A stretch of DNA of 32,427 bases from assembly GCF_000281955.1 (NCBI RefSeq), contig NZ_AKKF01000188.1:1-32427 (forward strand), given 5' to 3'. The notes under the pieces were generated by a model that was not told the origin of the DNA, did no database searches, and saw nothing but the letters and a program-made list of their open reading frames with translations. The translations under genes were made by a program, and so were the position numbers. The stretch's first letter is position 1. Each line of letters starts with the position of its first letter. This DNA comes from Caulobacter sp. AP07 (lineage in GTDB: Bacteria > Pseudomonadota > Alphaproteobacteria > Caulobacterales > Caulobacteraceae). Shown piece after piece: positions 14,907 through 23,301 of the stretch.

Positions 14907-16675
14907 TGAAGATCCTCGGCGTCTCCGCCCACTACCACGACGCCGCCGCGGCCCTGGTCGTCGACGGCCTTCCGGTCGCGGCCGTGCAGGAAGAGCGCCT
15001 GTCGCGGCGCAAGAACGACGCGGCCTTCCCGATGGGGGCCATAGAGTGGTGCCTCGACCAGGCCGGCCTGCAGCCCGAGGACCTCGACGCGGTGGTCTTC
15101 TACGAACGGCCGATGCTGAAGTTCGACCGGATCCTGACCAGCGCCCTGCGCGCCTTTCCCCACAGTCGCCGCGCCTTCGCCCACGCCATGAAGAACACGC
15201 TGGGCGAAAAGGCCTGGGTGCGCGGCCTGATCACCGCCCAGCTGGGGGTGCGGCGGGATAAGATCCTGTTCACCGAGCACCACCAGTCGCACGCGGCCGC
15301 CGCCTTCCTGACCGCCCCGACCCGGCGCGCGGCGATCCTGACCACCGACGGCGTGGGCGAATGGGCGACCACCACCGTGGGCCGGGGCGAGCGGCCGGCC
15401 GACGGCCCCACCCGGATCATCCTGGATCGCGAGGTGCGCTTTCCCCACTCGCTGGGCATGTTCTACTCGACCTTCACCGCCTATCTCGGCTTCGCCATCA
15501 ACGAGGGCGAGTACAAGGTCATGGGCCTGGCCGCCTATGGCCGCCCGTCGATGGTCGACCAGGTCCGCAAGGTGCTGCGTCGCACCCCGGACGGGGCCTT
15601 CGCCCTCGACCTCGACTATTTCGAGTTCCATACCAGCGTCACGCGCTCGTTCTCCCGGCGCTTCGTCGACCTCTTCGGCCCGCCCCGCCTGGCGCATGGG
15701 CCCATCGATCTGGAGTCCGCCGAGGGGCGCAGGTTCGCTGACATCGCCGCCAGCGCGCAGCAGGTGCTGGAAGAGGTCCTGGTCGACCTGACCCGCCGCC
15801 TGAAGCGCGAGACCGGCCTGCCGGACCTCTGCCTGGGCGGCGGCGTGGCGCTGAACGGCGTCGCCAACACCCGCATCCTGGCCGAGTCGGGCTTCGAGCG
15901 CCTGTTCGTGCCCTCGGCGCCGGGCGACGCGGGCAGCGCCCTGGGGGCGGCGCTCTACGCCGACCGCATCCATTTCGGCAATCCCGACCGCGACGTCCCC
16001 GACCATCCGTTCTGGGGACCGGAGCTCGACGAGGCCGAACTGGCGCGCCTGGCCGGCGAGGACGGCCTGCCACTCCAGACCCTCGACGAGCCGGCCCTGA
16101 TCGACCTGACCGTGGAAGACCTGGCCCGCGACCGGGTCGTGGGCTGGATGGACGGGGCGCTGGAATTTGGTCCTCGCGCCCTGGGCCATCGCAGCATCCT
16201 GACGGCCCCGCACGACCTGGCCATGCGCGACCGGCTCAACCGGGACATCAAGTATCGCGAGGAGTTCCGCCCCTTCGCCCCGGTCGTTCCCATCGAGGCG
16301 GCCGACCGCTTCTTCGTGCTGCCGCCGGGCGGAGCGCGCCTGGCGCGGTTCATGTCGGGCGTCTTTCCGGTGCGGGCCGAATGGCGCGAGCGCCTGGCCG
16401 CCGTCACCCATGTGGACGGCACCGCCCGGATGCAGGTCCTGGAGCGGGACATGGCCCCGCGGCTGCACGACCTGCTGCTCGCCTACGGCCGGCGCAGCGG
16501 CCTGCCGGTGCTGCTCAACACCTCGTTCAACCTGGCCGGCGAGCCGATCGTCAACCGGGTGGTCGAGGGCTATTCCACGTTCCGGCGTTCGGGCATCGAC
16601 GTCCTGGTCGCCGGCCGGTCCCGCATCGTCAAGCGCGCGGTCGCCCAGGCCGCGCCCAGGGAGGAAGTCGCATGA
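14906..16675 (+). CDS. NodU/SxtI-type carbamoyltransferase
   Basis: A 589-aa enzyme of the NodU/CmcH/TobZ/SxtI family, which makes carbamoyl-adenylate from carbamoyl phosphate and ATP and transfers the carbamoyl group to a hydroxyl of a sugar or natural product. The N-terminal ASKHA domain starts MKILGVSAHYHDAAAALV, carries the metal motif EHHQSHAAAAF (H125, H129) and LTTDGVGEWATT. The C-terminal adenylation half has DGALEFGPRALGHRSI (from about residue 416) and NRDIKYREEFRPFAP. Full length for the family. It overlaps the genes on both sides and sits next to a DUF5989 protein, the pairing seen for sxtI/sxtK in saxitoxin clusters. No nod, antibiotic or toxin scaffold gene is in the window, so the acceptor is unknown. 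Confidence 0.9.
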   Translation: MKILGVSAHYHDAAAALVVDGLPVAAVQEERLSRRKNDAAFPMGAIEWCLDQAGLQPEDLDAVVFYERPMLKFDRILTSALRAFPHSRRAFAHAMKNTLGEKAWVRGLITAQLGVRRDKILFTEHHQSHAAAAFLTAPTRRAAILTTDGVGEWATTTVGRGERPADGPTRIILDREVRFPHSLGMFYSTFTAYLGFAINEGEYKVMGLAAYGRPSMVDQVRKVLRRTPDGAFALDLDYFEFHTSVTRSFSRRFVDLFGPPRLAHGPIDLESAEGRRFADIAASAQQVLEEVLVDLTRRLKRETGLPDLCLGGGVALNGVANTRILAESGFERLFVPSAPGDAGSALGAALYADRIHFGNPDRDVPDHPFWGPELDEAELARLAGEDGLPLQTLDEPALIDLTVEDLARDRVVGWMDGALEFGPRALGHRSILTAPHDLAMRDRLNRDIKYREEFRPFAPVVPIEAADRFFVLPPGGARLARFMSGVFPVRAEWRERLAAVTHVDGTARMQVLERDMAPRLHDLLLAYGRRSGLPVLLNTSFNLAGEPIVNRVVEGYSTFRRSGIDVLVAGRSRIVKRAVAQAAPREEVA

Positions 16676-16884
16676 TCCGTCCTCGCGGAAGGTTTCATCG
16701 CCAGATGATCGTGCTGGGCAGCATGGCCGGCTCGACCCTGGAACTGGTCCAGGGCCTTTGGCGCGGCGGCCCCGGGCGGCGCTGGCTCATCCCCCTGGCC
16801 GTCTTCCTGTGCCTGACCGGCGCGATCCTGATTTTGGCCGTCAGCGTCGAAGCCCTGGCGCCGTTCGTCTACGCCATCTTCTGA
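16672..16884 (+). CDS. DUF5989 (SxtK-like) small membrane protein
   Basis: A 70-aa protein with a basic amphipathic N-terminus and one transmembrane segment (about residues 39-59, WLIPLAVFLCLTGAILILAV), ending VEALAPFVYAIF. The W/L-x-P start of the helix and the APF-[VI]-Y-x-[IL]-F tail are the features I associate with DUF5989/SxtK, which accompanies SxtI-like carbamoyltransferases. It may dock the transferase at the membrane. The ATG overlaps the carbamoyltransferase stop (ATGA) and is preceded by GGGAGGAAG. The usual third partner, an SxtJ-like protein, is absent here. Confidence 0.8.
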   Translation: MIRPRGRFHRQMIVLGSMAGSTLELVQGLWRGGPGRRWLIPLAVFLCLTGAILILAVSVEALAPFVYAIF

Positions 16885-16886
16885 CC

Positions 16887-17876
16887 GTGGAGGCGTTCCG
16901 CACGCTGCTCGCCTGTCCGGCCTGCGCCGGCGACCTGGCGGCGGACTGGACCTGCCTGGGCTGCGGCGCCCGCCACGCCGCGCCGGACGGCGTGCCGGCC
17001 TTGCGCCTGGCGGCCGACGACCGCACCGAAACCGTACGCCGCTTCTACGAGCATGCGCCGTTCCCCGGCTATCCGCCGCGCGACAGTCTGGACTGGCTGC
17101 GCGCTCGCGCCGAGCGCAGCCCCTTCGCGCGGCTGCTGGACCGGTCCGTCGCCGGCGACGCCAGGATCCTGGAGATGGGCTGCGGCACGGGCCAGATGAG
17201 CCTCTACCTCGCCCGGGCCGACCGCCTGGTGATCGGCGCCGACCTTACCCGGGCCTCGCTGGCGCTGGGCGCGGCGGCGGCCCGGCGGTTCGGGGTGAGC
17301 GGCGTGCGGTTCGTCGAGACCGACCTGGCGGCTCCCGGCCTGCGCGAGGGCGCCTTCGACCTGGTCTATTGCTCCGGCGTGCTGCACCACACGCCCGATC
17401 CGCGGGCGTCGTTCCGTCGCCTGGTCCGGCTGGCGCGACCGGGCGGGATGATCGTCCTGGGGCTCTACAACGCCTATGCCCGCCTGCCGCTGCGCCTGCG
17501 CCGGGCCGTCGGCCGGCTGTCCGGCTTCCGCTGGATCCCGTTCGACCCGGTGCTGCGCGACCGCGCCGCCGAGCCCGAACGCCGCGCGGCCTGGCTCCGC
17601 GACCAGTACCGTCACCCCGAGGAGCATCGCCACACCCACGCCGAGGTGCTGGCCTGGTTCCGCGACAACGACGTCGACTATGTGCGCGCCTATCCCAGCA
17701 CCGTCCTCGGCGACGATCCGGAAGACCTGTTCATCCCGGCGGCCGACAACTGGGCGCTCGAGGCCTGGCTGGCGCAGCTGGGATGGATGCGCAGCCTCGG
17801 GCCGGAGGGCGGATTGTTCGTGATGGTCGGCCAACGCTCCGGGTCGAGCACGCCGGCCCCCACCGGGCCGACCTGA
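16887..17876 (+). CDS. Zinc-ribbon class I SAM-dependent methyltransferase
   Basis: A 329-aa protein. Residues about 9-35 are a zinc ribbon with two Cys pairs (CPAC, then CLGC) and the following DGVPAL, as in Trm112-like/biosynthetic methyltransferases. The Rossmann core follows: SAM loop ILEMGCGTGQMS, acidic GADLT, and the DLVYCSGVLHHTPDP motif of UbiE/UbiG-type enzymes. The C-terminal third (about 200-329, with HRHTHAEVLAWF and a DNWALEAW segment) is probably substrate-specific. The GTG start at 16887 lies 2 bp after the DUF5989 stop, with GGAG overlapping it downstream, so translation is likely coupled. It would methylate the product of the same operon. Substrate is unknown. Confidence 0.82.
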   Translation: MEAFRTLLACPACAGDLAADWTCLGCGARHAAPDGVPALRLAADDRTETVRRFYEHAPFPGYPPRDSLDWLRARAERSPFARLLDRSVAGDARILEMGCGTGQMSLYLARADRLVIGADLTRASLALGAAAARRFGVSGVRFVETDLAAPGLREGAFDLVYCSGVLHHTPDPRASFRRLVRLARPGGMIVLGLYNAYARLPLRLRRAVGRLSGFRWIPFDPVLRDRAAEPERRAAWLRDQYRHPEEHRHTHAEVLAWFRDNDVDYVRAYPSTVLGDDPEDLFIPAADNWALEAWLAQLGWMRSLGPEGGLFVMVGQRSGSSTPAPTGPT

Positions 17877-17901
17877 CGCCGGTCCGCGCGCGTCGCCGGC
17901 G
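17877..17901. terminator. Short inverted repeat between convergent genes, possible terminator
   Basis: CGCCGG (17877-17882) and CCGGCG (17896-17901) could form a 6-bp stem in the 28-bp gap between the methyltransferase and the LysR gene. No T-run is present. Evidence is weak and mostly positional. Confidence 0.25.
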
Positions 17902-17904
17902 GCT

Positions 17905-18852
17905 TCAGACCGCCAGCGCGCCGCGCAGGGCGGGGACCAGCAGGGCGCACAGCGCCGCCGCGCGGGGATGTTCCTCGCGGAGCTTGGCGCGATGGAACAG
18001 CATCAGCTTGCGCTTGATCGCCGGGTGCGTCAGCGGCGTCAGCCGCACCCGATCGGTGTCGAGGCCGCGCGTGTAGAGACGCGGCAGGACGCCGACCGCC
18101 AGGCCGCTGCTGGCCAGGCCGAGCAGCGACCCCACCTGGTCGACCTTGTAGCGCGTCGAGGGCGACAGGTTGTTCTGGCGCATCGCCGCCGAGCTGAGCT
18201 CGCCGATGCTGCCGCCGACGAAGTGAACGATCTCGCTGCCTTCCAGGGCGCTCCAGGGCAGGCTGGCCGAGGCCGCGAGCGGATGATCCTTCGGCGTCAC
18301 CAGCAGCATCTCGTCCTCGGCGATCAGGGTCGCTTCCAGCCCCTCCTCGGTGCGCCCCAGAACGCCCACGACGATGTCGAGCGCGCCGGTGCGCAGGTTT
18401 CCAAGGAGCGCGTCGTTCTTGCCGTCGCTGAGGTGGAAGCTCACATCGTCGCACTGGCCGCCGAGCCGCGCCACGATCTCGGCCGCCGCCGGCACCACCG
18501 ACGGGATCGCGCCGATCCGGATCACCGCCTTGCCCCGCGCGGCGACGTCGCTCATGTCGACGAAGGCGTTGTCGGCGGTCTTCAGCAGGCGCAGGGCGTG
18601 CGGCAGGAAGGCGGCCCCGGCGTCGGTAAGGGAGACATGGTGGGTGCTGCGGTCGAACAGCCGGACGCCCAGATGCTCCTCGATCTGACGGATGCCCGCG
18701 CTCAAGGCGGGTTGGGACACGATCATCCGCTCGGCCGCCCGGCTGAAGTTGCCCGCGTCGGCCAGGGCGGTGAAGAAGCGCAGCTGGCGCAGCGAGATGG
18801 CCTGGGTGCGGGCCGCTGGGCGCGAGGCCGGGGCGGTCAAGATCTCTGGCAT
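17905..18852 (-). CDS. LysR-family transcriptional regulator of the purine-nucleoside locus
   Basis: A 315-aa LysR protein. Residues about 16-75 hold the winged helix (ISLRQLRFFTALADAGNFSRAAERMIVSQPALSAGIRQIEEHLGVRLFDR), followed by the two-lobed effector domain (from IRIGAIPSV). ATG 18852 gives the normal family length; the frame stays open upstream but the extension reads as non-coding promoter DNA. It is divergent from the TonB receptor and the nucleoside genes behind it, the classic layout of a LysR activator and its target operon. The inducer is probably a purine or nucleoside, by context only. A candidate LysR box is at 18888-18902. Confidence 0.88.
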   Translation of the reverse strand: MPEILTAPASRPAARTQAISLRQLRFFTALADAGNFSRAAERMIVSQPALSAGIRQIEEHLGVRLFDRSTHHVSLTDAGAAFLPHALRLLKTADNAFVDMSDVAARGKAVIRIGAIPSVVPAAAEIVARLGGQCDDVSFHLSDGKNDALLGNLRTGALDIVVGVLGRTEEGLEATLIAEDEMLLVTPKDHPLAASASLPWSALEGSEIVHFVGGSIGELSSAAMRQNNLSPSTRYKVDQVGSLLGLASSGLAVGVLPRLYTRGLDTDRVRLTPLTHPAIKRKLMLFHRAKLREEHPRAAALCALLVPALRGALAV

Positions 18853-18887
18853 GGCGGCCTTCGGGGACAGTGAACGGGCCGGCCCCT

Positions 18888-18902
18888 GGTTATAAGCCAA
18901 CC
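18888..18902. promoter_or_regulatory. Candidate LysR binding box
   Basis: GGTT-ATAAGCC-AACC is a perfect 4-bp dyad with a T-N(n)-A layout of the LysR type. It is 36-50 bp from the LysR ATG and overlaps a direct repeat TATAAG(C) spaced 13 bp apart (18891 and 18904). The rest of the 272-bp gap to 19124 is AT-rich by local standards and probably holds both promoters; I see no further clear element. Confidence 0.35.
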
Positions 18903-19124
18903 CTATAAGCAGATAACTACAAAGAGCTTCCAATTCTAAGGAGCCGTCATAACCTCGTAACAATCGCGCACCGATGGAATAGTTGAAATAAGCAGCAGAA
19001 TTGGCGCAACCTCCGCGAAACAAGCGCGGACTTTGGGCAAATCTACTTGCTGGGGTGAACAACTATAGGAAGAAACGCCTGGGGAGGCTGTCGGCGGGCG
19101 CGCCAACCATCACGGGGGTTCTTC

Positions 19125-22097
19125 ATGTTGTCTGTTGTCGGCCATCGGCCTGAACGCGCCACCTCGCACGGCAAGGCGTCGATGCTGGGCATCGCCTCCA
19201 CCGCCGTGCTCATCGCCCTGTCCTGCGGCGCCTCGGCCCAGGCGCAGGACACCTCGGCCAGCGCCGAGGTCGAAGCGGTGGTGGTCACCGGATCGCGCAT
19301 CAAGAGCCCCGACGCCACCAGCGTCAGCCCGATCAGCACGGTGACCAACAAGCAGATCGCCCAGCGCGGCGTCGTCCGCGTCGAGGACCTGATCAACACC
19401 CTGCCCCAGGCCTTCGCCGACCAGGGCAGCGGCAATCGCGGCGGCACGGTCGGGGCCAGCGGCACCGCCACCATCAACCTGCGCAATCTCGGCAACCAGC
19501 GAACCCTGGTCCTGATCGACGGCAAGCGCCTGATGCAGGGCGACCCCGCCCGCTCGGCGGCCCAGGCCGCCGACATCAACAACATCCCCGCCGCGCTGAT
19601 CCAGCAGATCGACGTGGTCACCGGCGGCGCCTCGGCCGTCTACGGGTCGGACGCCCTGGCCGGCGTCGTCAACTTCATGCTGAAGCGCGACTTCGAGGGC
19701 GTGCAGCTGGACGTGCAGGGCGGCCTGTACATGCACAACAATCACAGCGCCATCGTCTCGGCGGCCACGGCGGCGGGACAGACGCCGGCGGTGGGCCGCG
19801 AACTCGACGGCGGCCAGCAGAGCTATTCGATCACGGCCGGCCGGAACTTCGCCGACGGTCGCGGCAACGTCACCGGCTTCTTCAGCTACAAGGAGATCGC
19901 CGGCGTCGGCACCAAGGACCGCGACTTCTCGACCTGCAACCTGTCGGCCACCGCGACCGGCTATGCCTGCTCGCTGTCCAGCGCCACCTATCCGGTCCAG
20001 TTCCAGCTGACCAACCCGGCCACCGGCGCGACGCGCGGCAGCTACGCCCTGGACAGCACGACCGGCAACACCCTGCGCGCCTATCGCACCTCGGACGGCT
20101 TCAACAACGGCAACACCTACGACCTGCAGTCGCCGGACAAGCGCTACAACGCCGACCTGTTTGGCCGCTACAAGATCTCGGACGCGGCCGAGATCTACGG
20201 CGAGTTCATGTACATGCATGACGAGGCCGACATTAAGCTGTCGCCCACCGCCGTGTTTACGGTCCCCGAAAGCATCAACTGCAACAACCCGCTGCTCTCG
20301 GCCCAGGAAAAGACCCTGATCTGCACCTCCGTCGGCCTGACCGACGCGCAGAGCGCCAACGTCATCGTCTCGCAGCGCAACGCCCTGGGCGGTTCGCGTC
20401 ACGACTATACCGACCACACGTCCTACCGTGGCGTGGCCGGCGTCCGCGGCGACATCACCTCCAACTGGCGCTACGACGTCTACGCCCAGTACGGCCGCAC
20501 CGACTATACCTCGCGCCTGACCAACGACTATTCCCTGGCCAAGTTCGCCAAGGCCCTGCGCGCGGTGACCAACGGCAGCGGCCAGATCGTCTGCGAATCC
20601 GTGGTCAACGGCAGCGACCCGTCCTGCGTGCCGATCAACCTGTTCCAGGTCGGCGGCATCACCCCGTCGGCGCTGAACTACGTGCAGAACACCGTCCGCC
20701 GGAAGGGCTTCACCGAGGAGACCATCCTCAGCGGCGCGCTGACCGGCGACCTGGGCCTAACCAGCCCCTTCGCCAGCTATCCGATCGGCGTCGCCATCGG
20801 CGCCGAATATCGCGACGAGAAGATCAGCTTCCAGCCCGACAAGTTCTACAGCAGCCGCGACGTGGCCGGAAACTCGGGCGGGGAATATCCGATCGAGGGC
20901 TCGTTCAACGTCAAGGAAGTCTATGGCGAGGTCCGGGTTCCGCTGGTCGAGAACAAGCCGCTCTTCAAGAGCCTGTCGGCCGAAGGCGGCGTGCGCTACT
21001 CCGACTACAGCACCGCGGGCGACACCTGGGCCTACAAGGCCGGCGGCGAATGGGCCCCGGTCAGCGACATCCGCTTCCGCGGCAGCTTCCAGCGCGCGGT
21101 GCGGGCCCCCAACCTGGTCGAGCTGTTCGGGCCGCAACGCACTGTGACCGCCGCGATCACCGACCCCTGCGAAGGCGCGACGCCCAGGGCGACGGCGGCC
21201 CAATGCGCCCTGTCGGGCGTGACGGCGGCGCAGTACGGGACCATCGCCCCGGCGGCGGGCCAGCAGTCCGGCGCCCTGGTCGGCGGCAATCCCGATCTGG
21301 CTCCGGAAAAGTCGAACACCAAGTCGTTCGGCGTGCAGTTCATGCCCCGGTTCCTGCAGGGCGTGACCTTCACCGTCGATTACTTCGACATCGACGTGAA
21401 GAAGCTGATCACCACCGTTCCGGCCGGGATCGAGCTGTCGCAGTGCATCAACACCGGGGTGTTCTGCGACCTGATCAGGCGCAACGCCGCGACCGGGTCG
21501 CTGGTCACCAGCGGCTATGTCGTCACCACCAGCGTCAATGCCGGCTACCTGAAGACCTCGGGCCTGGATTTCTCGGTCACCGCCGCGCACGACCTGCCCG
21601 AACTGTTCGGCAAGGACATGGGCCGGATCGGGCTGAACTTCTCGGGCACCAAGACCAACAAGTACGAGGTCCAGATCCTGCCCGGCTCGCAGCCCTATCG
21701 CTGCGACGGCTATTTCGGCGTCACCTGCGGCCAGCCGATCCCCAAATGGCGTCACCGCCTGATCGCCGACTGGACCTCGCGCGGCGGCGTCAACCTGTCG
21801 GCCACCTGGCGCTATATCGGCGAGACGAAGAACGACAAGTCGAGCAGCGCGACCTTCCTGAAGGCCGCCTACCAGCCCTACGACCTGAAGATGCCCAGCG
21901 TCAGCTATGTCGACTTCGCCGCCTCGATGGACGTCGCCGAGAAGGTCACGGTCCGGGTCGGCGTCAACAACGCCTTCGACAAGGATCCGCCCCTGACCGC
22001 CAGCACCGGCGGCCAGACCTCGAACGGGGCCTTCTTCTCGGGCATGTACGACTCGCTGGGCCGCTACATGTTCGTCGGCGCCACGGCGCGCTTCTGA
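19125..22097 (+). CDS. TonB-dependent outer-membrane receptor, probable nucleoside/purine receptor
   Basis: A 990-aa receptor. A basic N-terminus and hydrophobic stretch ending ALSCGASAQAQ (to about residue 40) form a long signal peptide. A TonB-box-like VEAVVVTGSRI, the plug (about 50-190: DLINTLPQAFADQG, TINLRNLGNQRTLVLIDGKRL, VYGSDALAGVVNFMLKRDF) and a barrel ending YMFVGATARF follow. It belongs to the large NTGSRI-type family abundant in Caulobacter and Sphingomonas. It has a different N-terminus and plug wording from the receptor at 9308-11938, so the two are not recent duplicates. GGGGG precedes the ATG. Directly downstream are a periplasmic nucleoside hydrolase and a purine permease, so nucleosides or nucleotide-derived oligomers are the likely cargo. 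Confidence 0.93.
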   Translation: MLSVVGHRPERATSHGKASMLGIASTAVLIALSCGASAQAQDTSASAEVEAVVVTGSRIKSPDATSVSPISTVTNKQIAQRGVVRVEDLINTLPQAFADQGSGNRGGTVGASGTATINLRNLGNQRTLVLIDGKRLMQGDPARSAAQAADINNIPAALIQQIDVVTGGASAVYGSDALAGVVNFMLKRDFEGVQLDVQGGLYMHNNHSAIVSAATAAGQTPAVGRELDGGQQSYSITAGRNFADGRGNVTGFFSYKEIAGVGTKDRDFSTCNLSATATGYACSLSSATYPVQFQLTNPATGATRGSYALDSTTGNTLRAYRTSDGFNNGNTYDLQSPDKRYNADLFGRYKISDAAEIYGEFMYMHDEADIKLSPTAVFTVPESINCNNPLLSAQEKTLICTSVGLTDAQSANVIVSQRNALGGSRHDYTDHTSYRGVAGVRGDITSNWRYDVYAQYGRTDYTSRLTNDYSLAKFAKALRAVTNGSGQIVCESVVNGSDPSCVPINLFQVGGITPSALNYVQNTVRRKGFTEETILSGALTGDLGLTSPFASYPIGVAIGAEYRDEKISFQPDKFYSSRDVAGNSGGEYPIEGSFNVKEVYGEVRVPLVENKPLFKSLSAEGGVRYSDYSTAGDTWAYKAGGEWAPVSDIRFRGSFQRAVRAPNLVELFGPQRTVTAAITDPCEGATPRATAAQCALSGVTAAQYGTIAPAAGQQSGALVGGNPDLAPEKSNTKSFGVQFMPRFLQGVTFTVDYFDIDVKKLITTVPAGIELSQCINTGVFCDLIRRNAATGSLVTSGYVVTTSVNAGYLKTSGLDFSVTAAHDLPELFGKDMGRIGLNFSGTKTNKYEVQILPGSQPYRCDGYFGVTCGQPIPKWRHRLIADWTSRGGVNLSATWRYIGETKNDKSSSATFLKAAYQPYDLKMPSVSYVDFAASMDVAEKVTVRVGVNNAFDKDPPLTASTGGQTSNGAFFSGMYDSLGRYMFVGATARF

Positions 22098-22155
22098 TCC
22101 GCGCGCGGGATAGGTCCCCCCTTCCCGCGACGGCTAGGCCAAGGACAGTCACCTT

Positions 22156-23301
22156 ATGCTGCTCAGCACCATTACCCCTTACTGGCGCCCCGCGGCCCTT
22201 GGCCTATCGGCGCTGCTCGCGACAGGCATGATCGCGAGCAGCGCCCTCGCCCAATCTTCTCCCGGAACGGCCTCGCCCGCCCCGGCGCCGGCTGGGTCCC
22301 CCGACAAGGTCAGCATCTTCTTCGACAATGACTTCCTTGGCCCTGGCCAGAGCAACATTCAATCGCTGATCCCGCTGCTGCGCGACGAGCGGGTCAAGCT
22401 GATGGGGGTCGGCGTCGTCACCGGCGACGCCTGGCTGAAGGAAGAGACCGCCCACGCCCTGCGCTTCCTGGAGATCGCCAAGCGTCCCGACGTGCCGGTG
22501 CATCTCGGCGCCGAGATGCCGCTGATGCGCACCCAGGCCGAGATGGCCAACTGGGAGGCGCGCTACGGCCGCGTGCCCTTCAAGGGCGCCTGGAGCACGC
22601 CGCGCCCAGGCCGCACCTACCATCCGCAGGACCCCGCCCTGATCCCGCCGATGCCGGAGGGCGCCCCGACGCTGAAGGCCTCCGACGAGGACGCCGTCCA
22701 CGCCCTGATCCGCACCGTGCGGGCCCATCCCGGCCAGATCACCATCGTCAGCGCCGGCCCCCTCACCAACATCGCCCTGGCCCTGCGCATCGCGCCCGAC
22801 ATCGCGCCGCTGGCCAAGGAGATCGTCATCGAACCCGGCAAGCTCGACACCGCCGTCGCGCGGGTGACCGGCAACACCGACTACGCCACCGACTTCAACT
22901 TCCTGTTCGACCCCGAGGCGGCCCACATCGTGCTGACCGCCCCGTGGAAGAAGGTCACCGTGATGGGCAACGTCACGGCCTCGGCCAAGGCGACCCAGGC
23001 GGTCGTCGACCGCATCGGCGCGGCCGGCACGCCGGTGGCGACCTACGTCAAGACCTACGCCCGGATCGGCCAGCCGCTGTGGGACGAGATCACCGTCGCC
23101 GTCGCCATCGACCGCACGCTGGTCACCGAGGAGCTGGTGGCGCGGATGGACGTCGACACCCTGCCCGGTCCGTCCTACGGCCAGCCCGTCGTCTGGAAGG
23201 AGGACATGGCCCCCAACAGCGGCGAGCGCGAGGTCCACATCGTCCGTGCGATCGACGTCGACCGCTTCCTGTCGACCTTCATCGCCCAGGCCTCGAAATG
23301 A
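22156..23301 (+). CDS. Exported nucleoside hydrolase family protein with atypical metal motif
   Basis: A 381-aa protein with a signal peptide (about residues 1-33, ending SSALAQ) and a nucleoside hydrolase domain, which splits ribonucleosides to base plus ribose, here in the periplasm. Family marks are the N-terminal Asp cluster, SAGPLTNIALALRIAP and DFNFLFDPEAAHIVL. The calcium-binding motif normally read as D-x-D-P-G-x-D-D appears as FDNDFLGPGQSN: the first Asp pair (D57, D59) is kept but the Asp-Asp is replaced near Gln65-Ser66. The usual His-Asp near the C-terminus reads Trp-Asp (LWDEI). It is therefore a divergent subgroup whose specificity or activity needs testing. It overlaps the permease ATG by 4 bases and ties extracellular nucleosides to base import. 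Confidence 0.85.
   Translation: MLLSTITPYWRPAALGLSALLATGMIASSALAQSSPGTASPAPAPAGSPDKVSIFFDNDFLGPGQSNIQSLIPLLRDERVKLMGVGVVTGDAWLKEETAHALRFLEIAKRPDVPVHLGAEMPLMRTQAEMANWEARYGRVPFKGAWSTPRPGRTYHPQDPALIPPMPEGAPTLKASDEDAVHALIRTVRAHPGQITIVSAGPLTNIALALRIAPDIAPLAKEIVIEPGKLDTAVARVTGNTDYATDFNFLFDPEAAHIVLTAPWKKVTVMGNVTASAKATQAVVDRIGAAGTPVATYVKTYARIGQPLWDEITVAVAIDRTLVTEELVARMDVDTLPGPSYGQPVVWKEDMAPNSGEREVHIVRAIDVDRFLSTFIAQASK

Noticed and set aside
18853-19062. N-terminal extension of the LysR protein by 70 residues
   Set aside because: LysR proteins begin close to the helix-turn-helix; the extension is AT-rich promoter sequence with the candidate operator.
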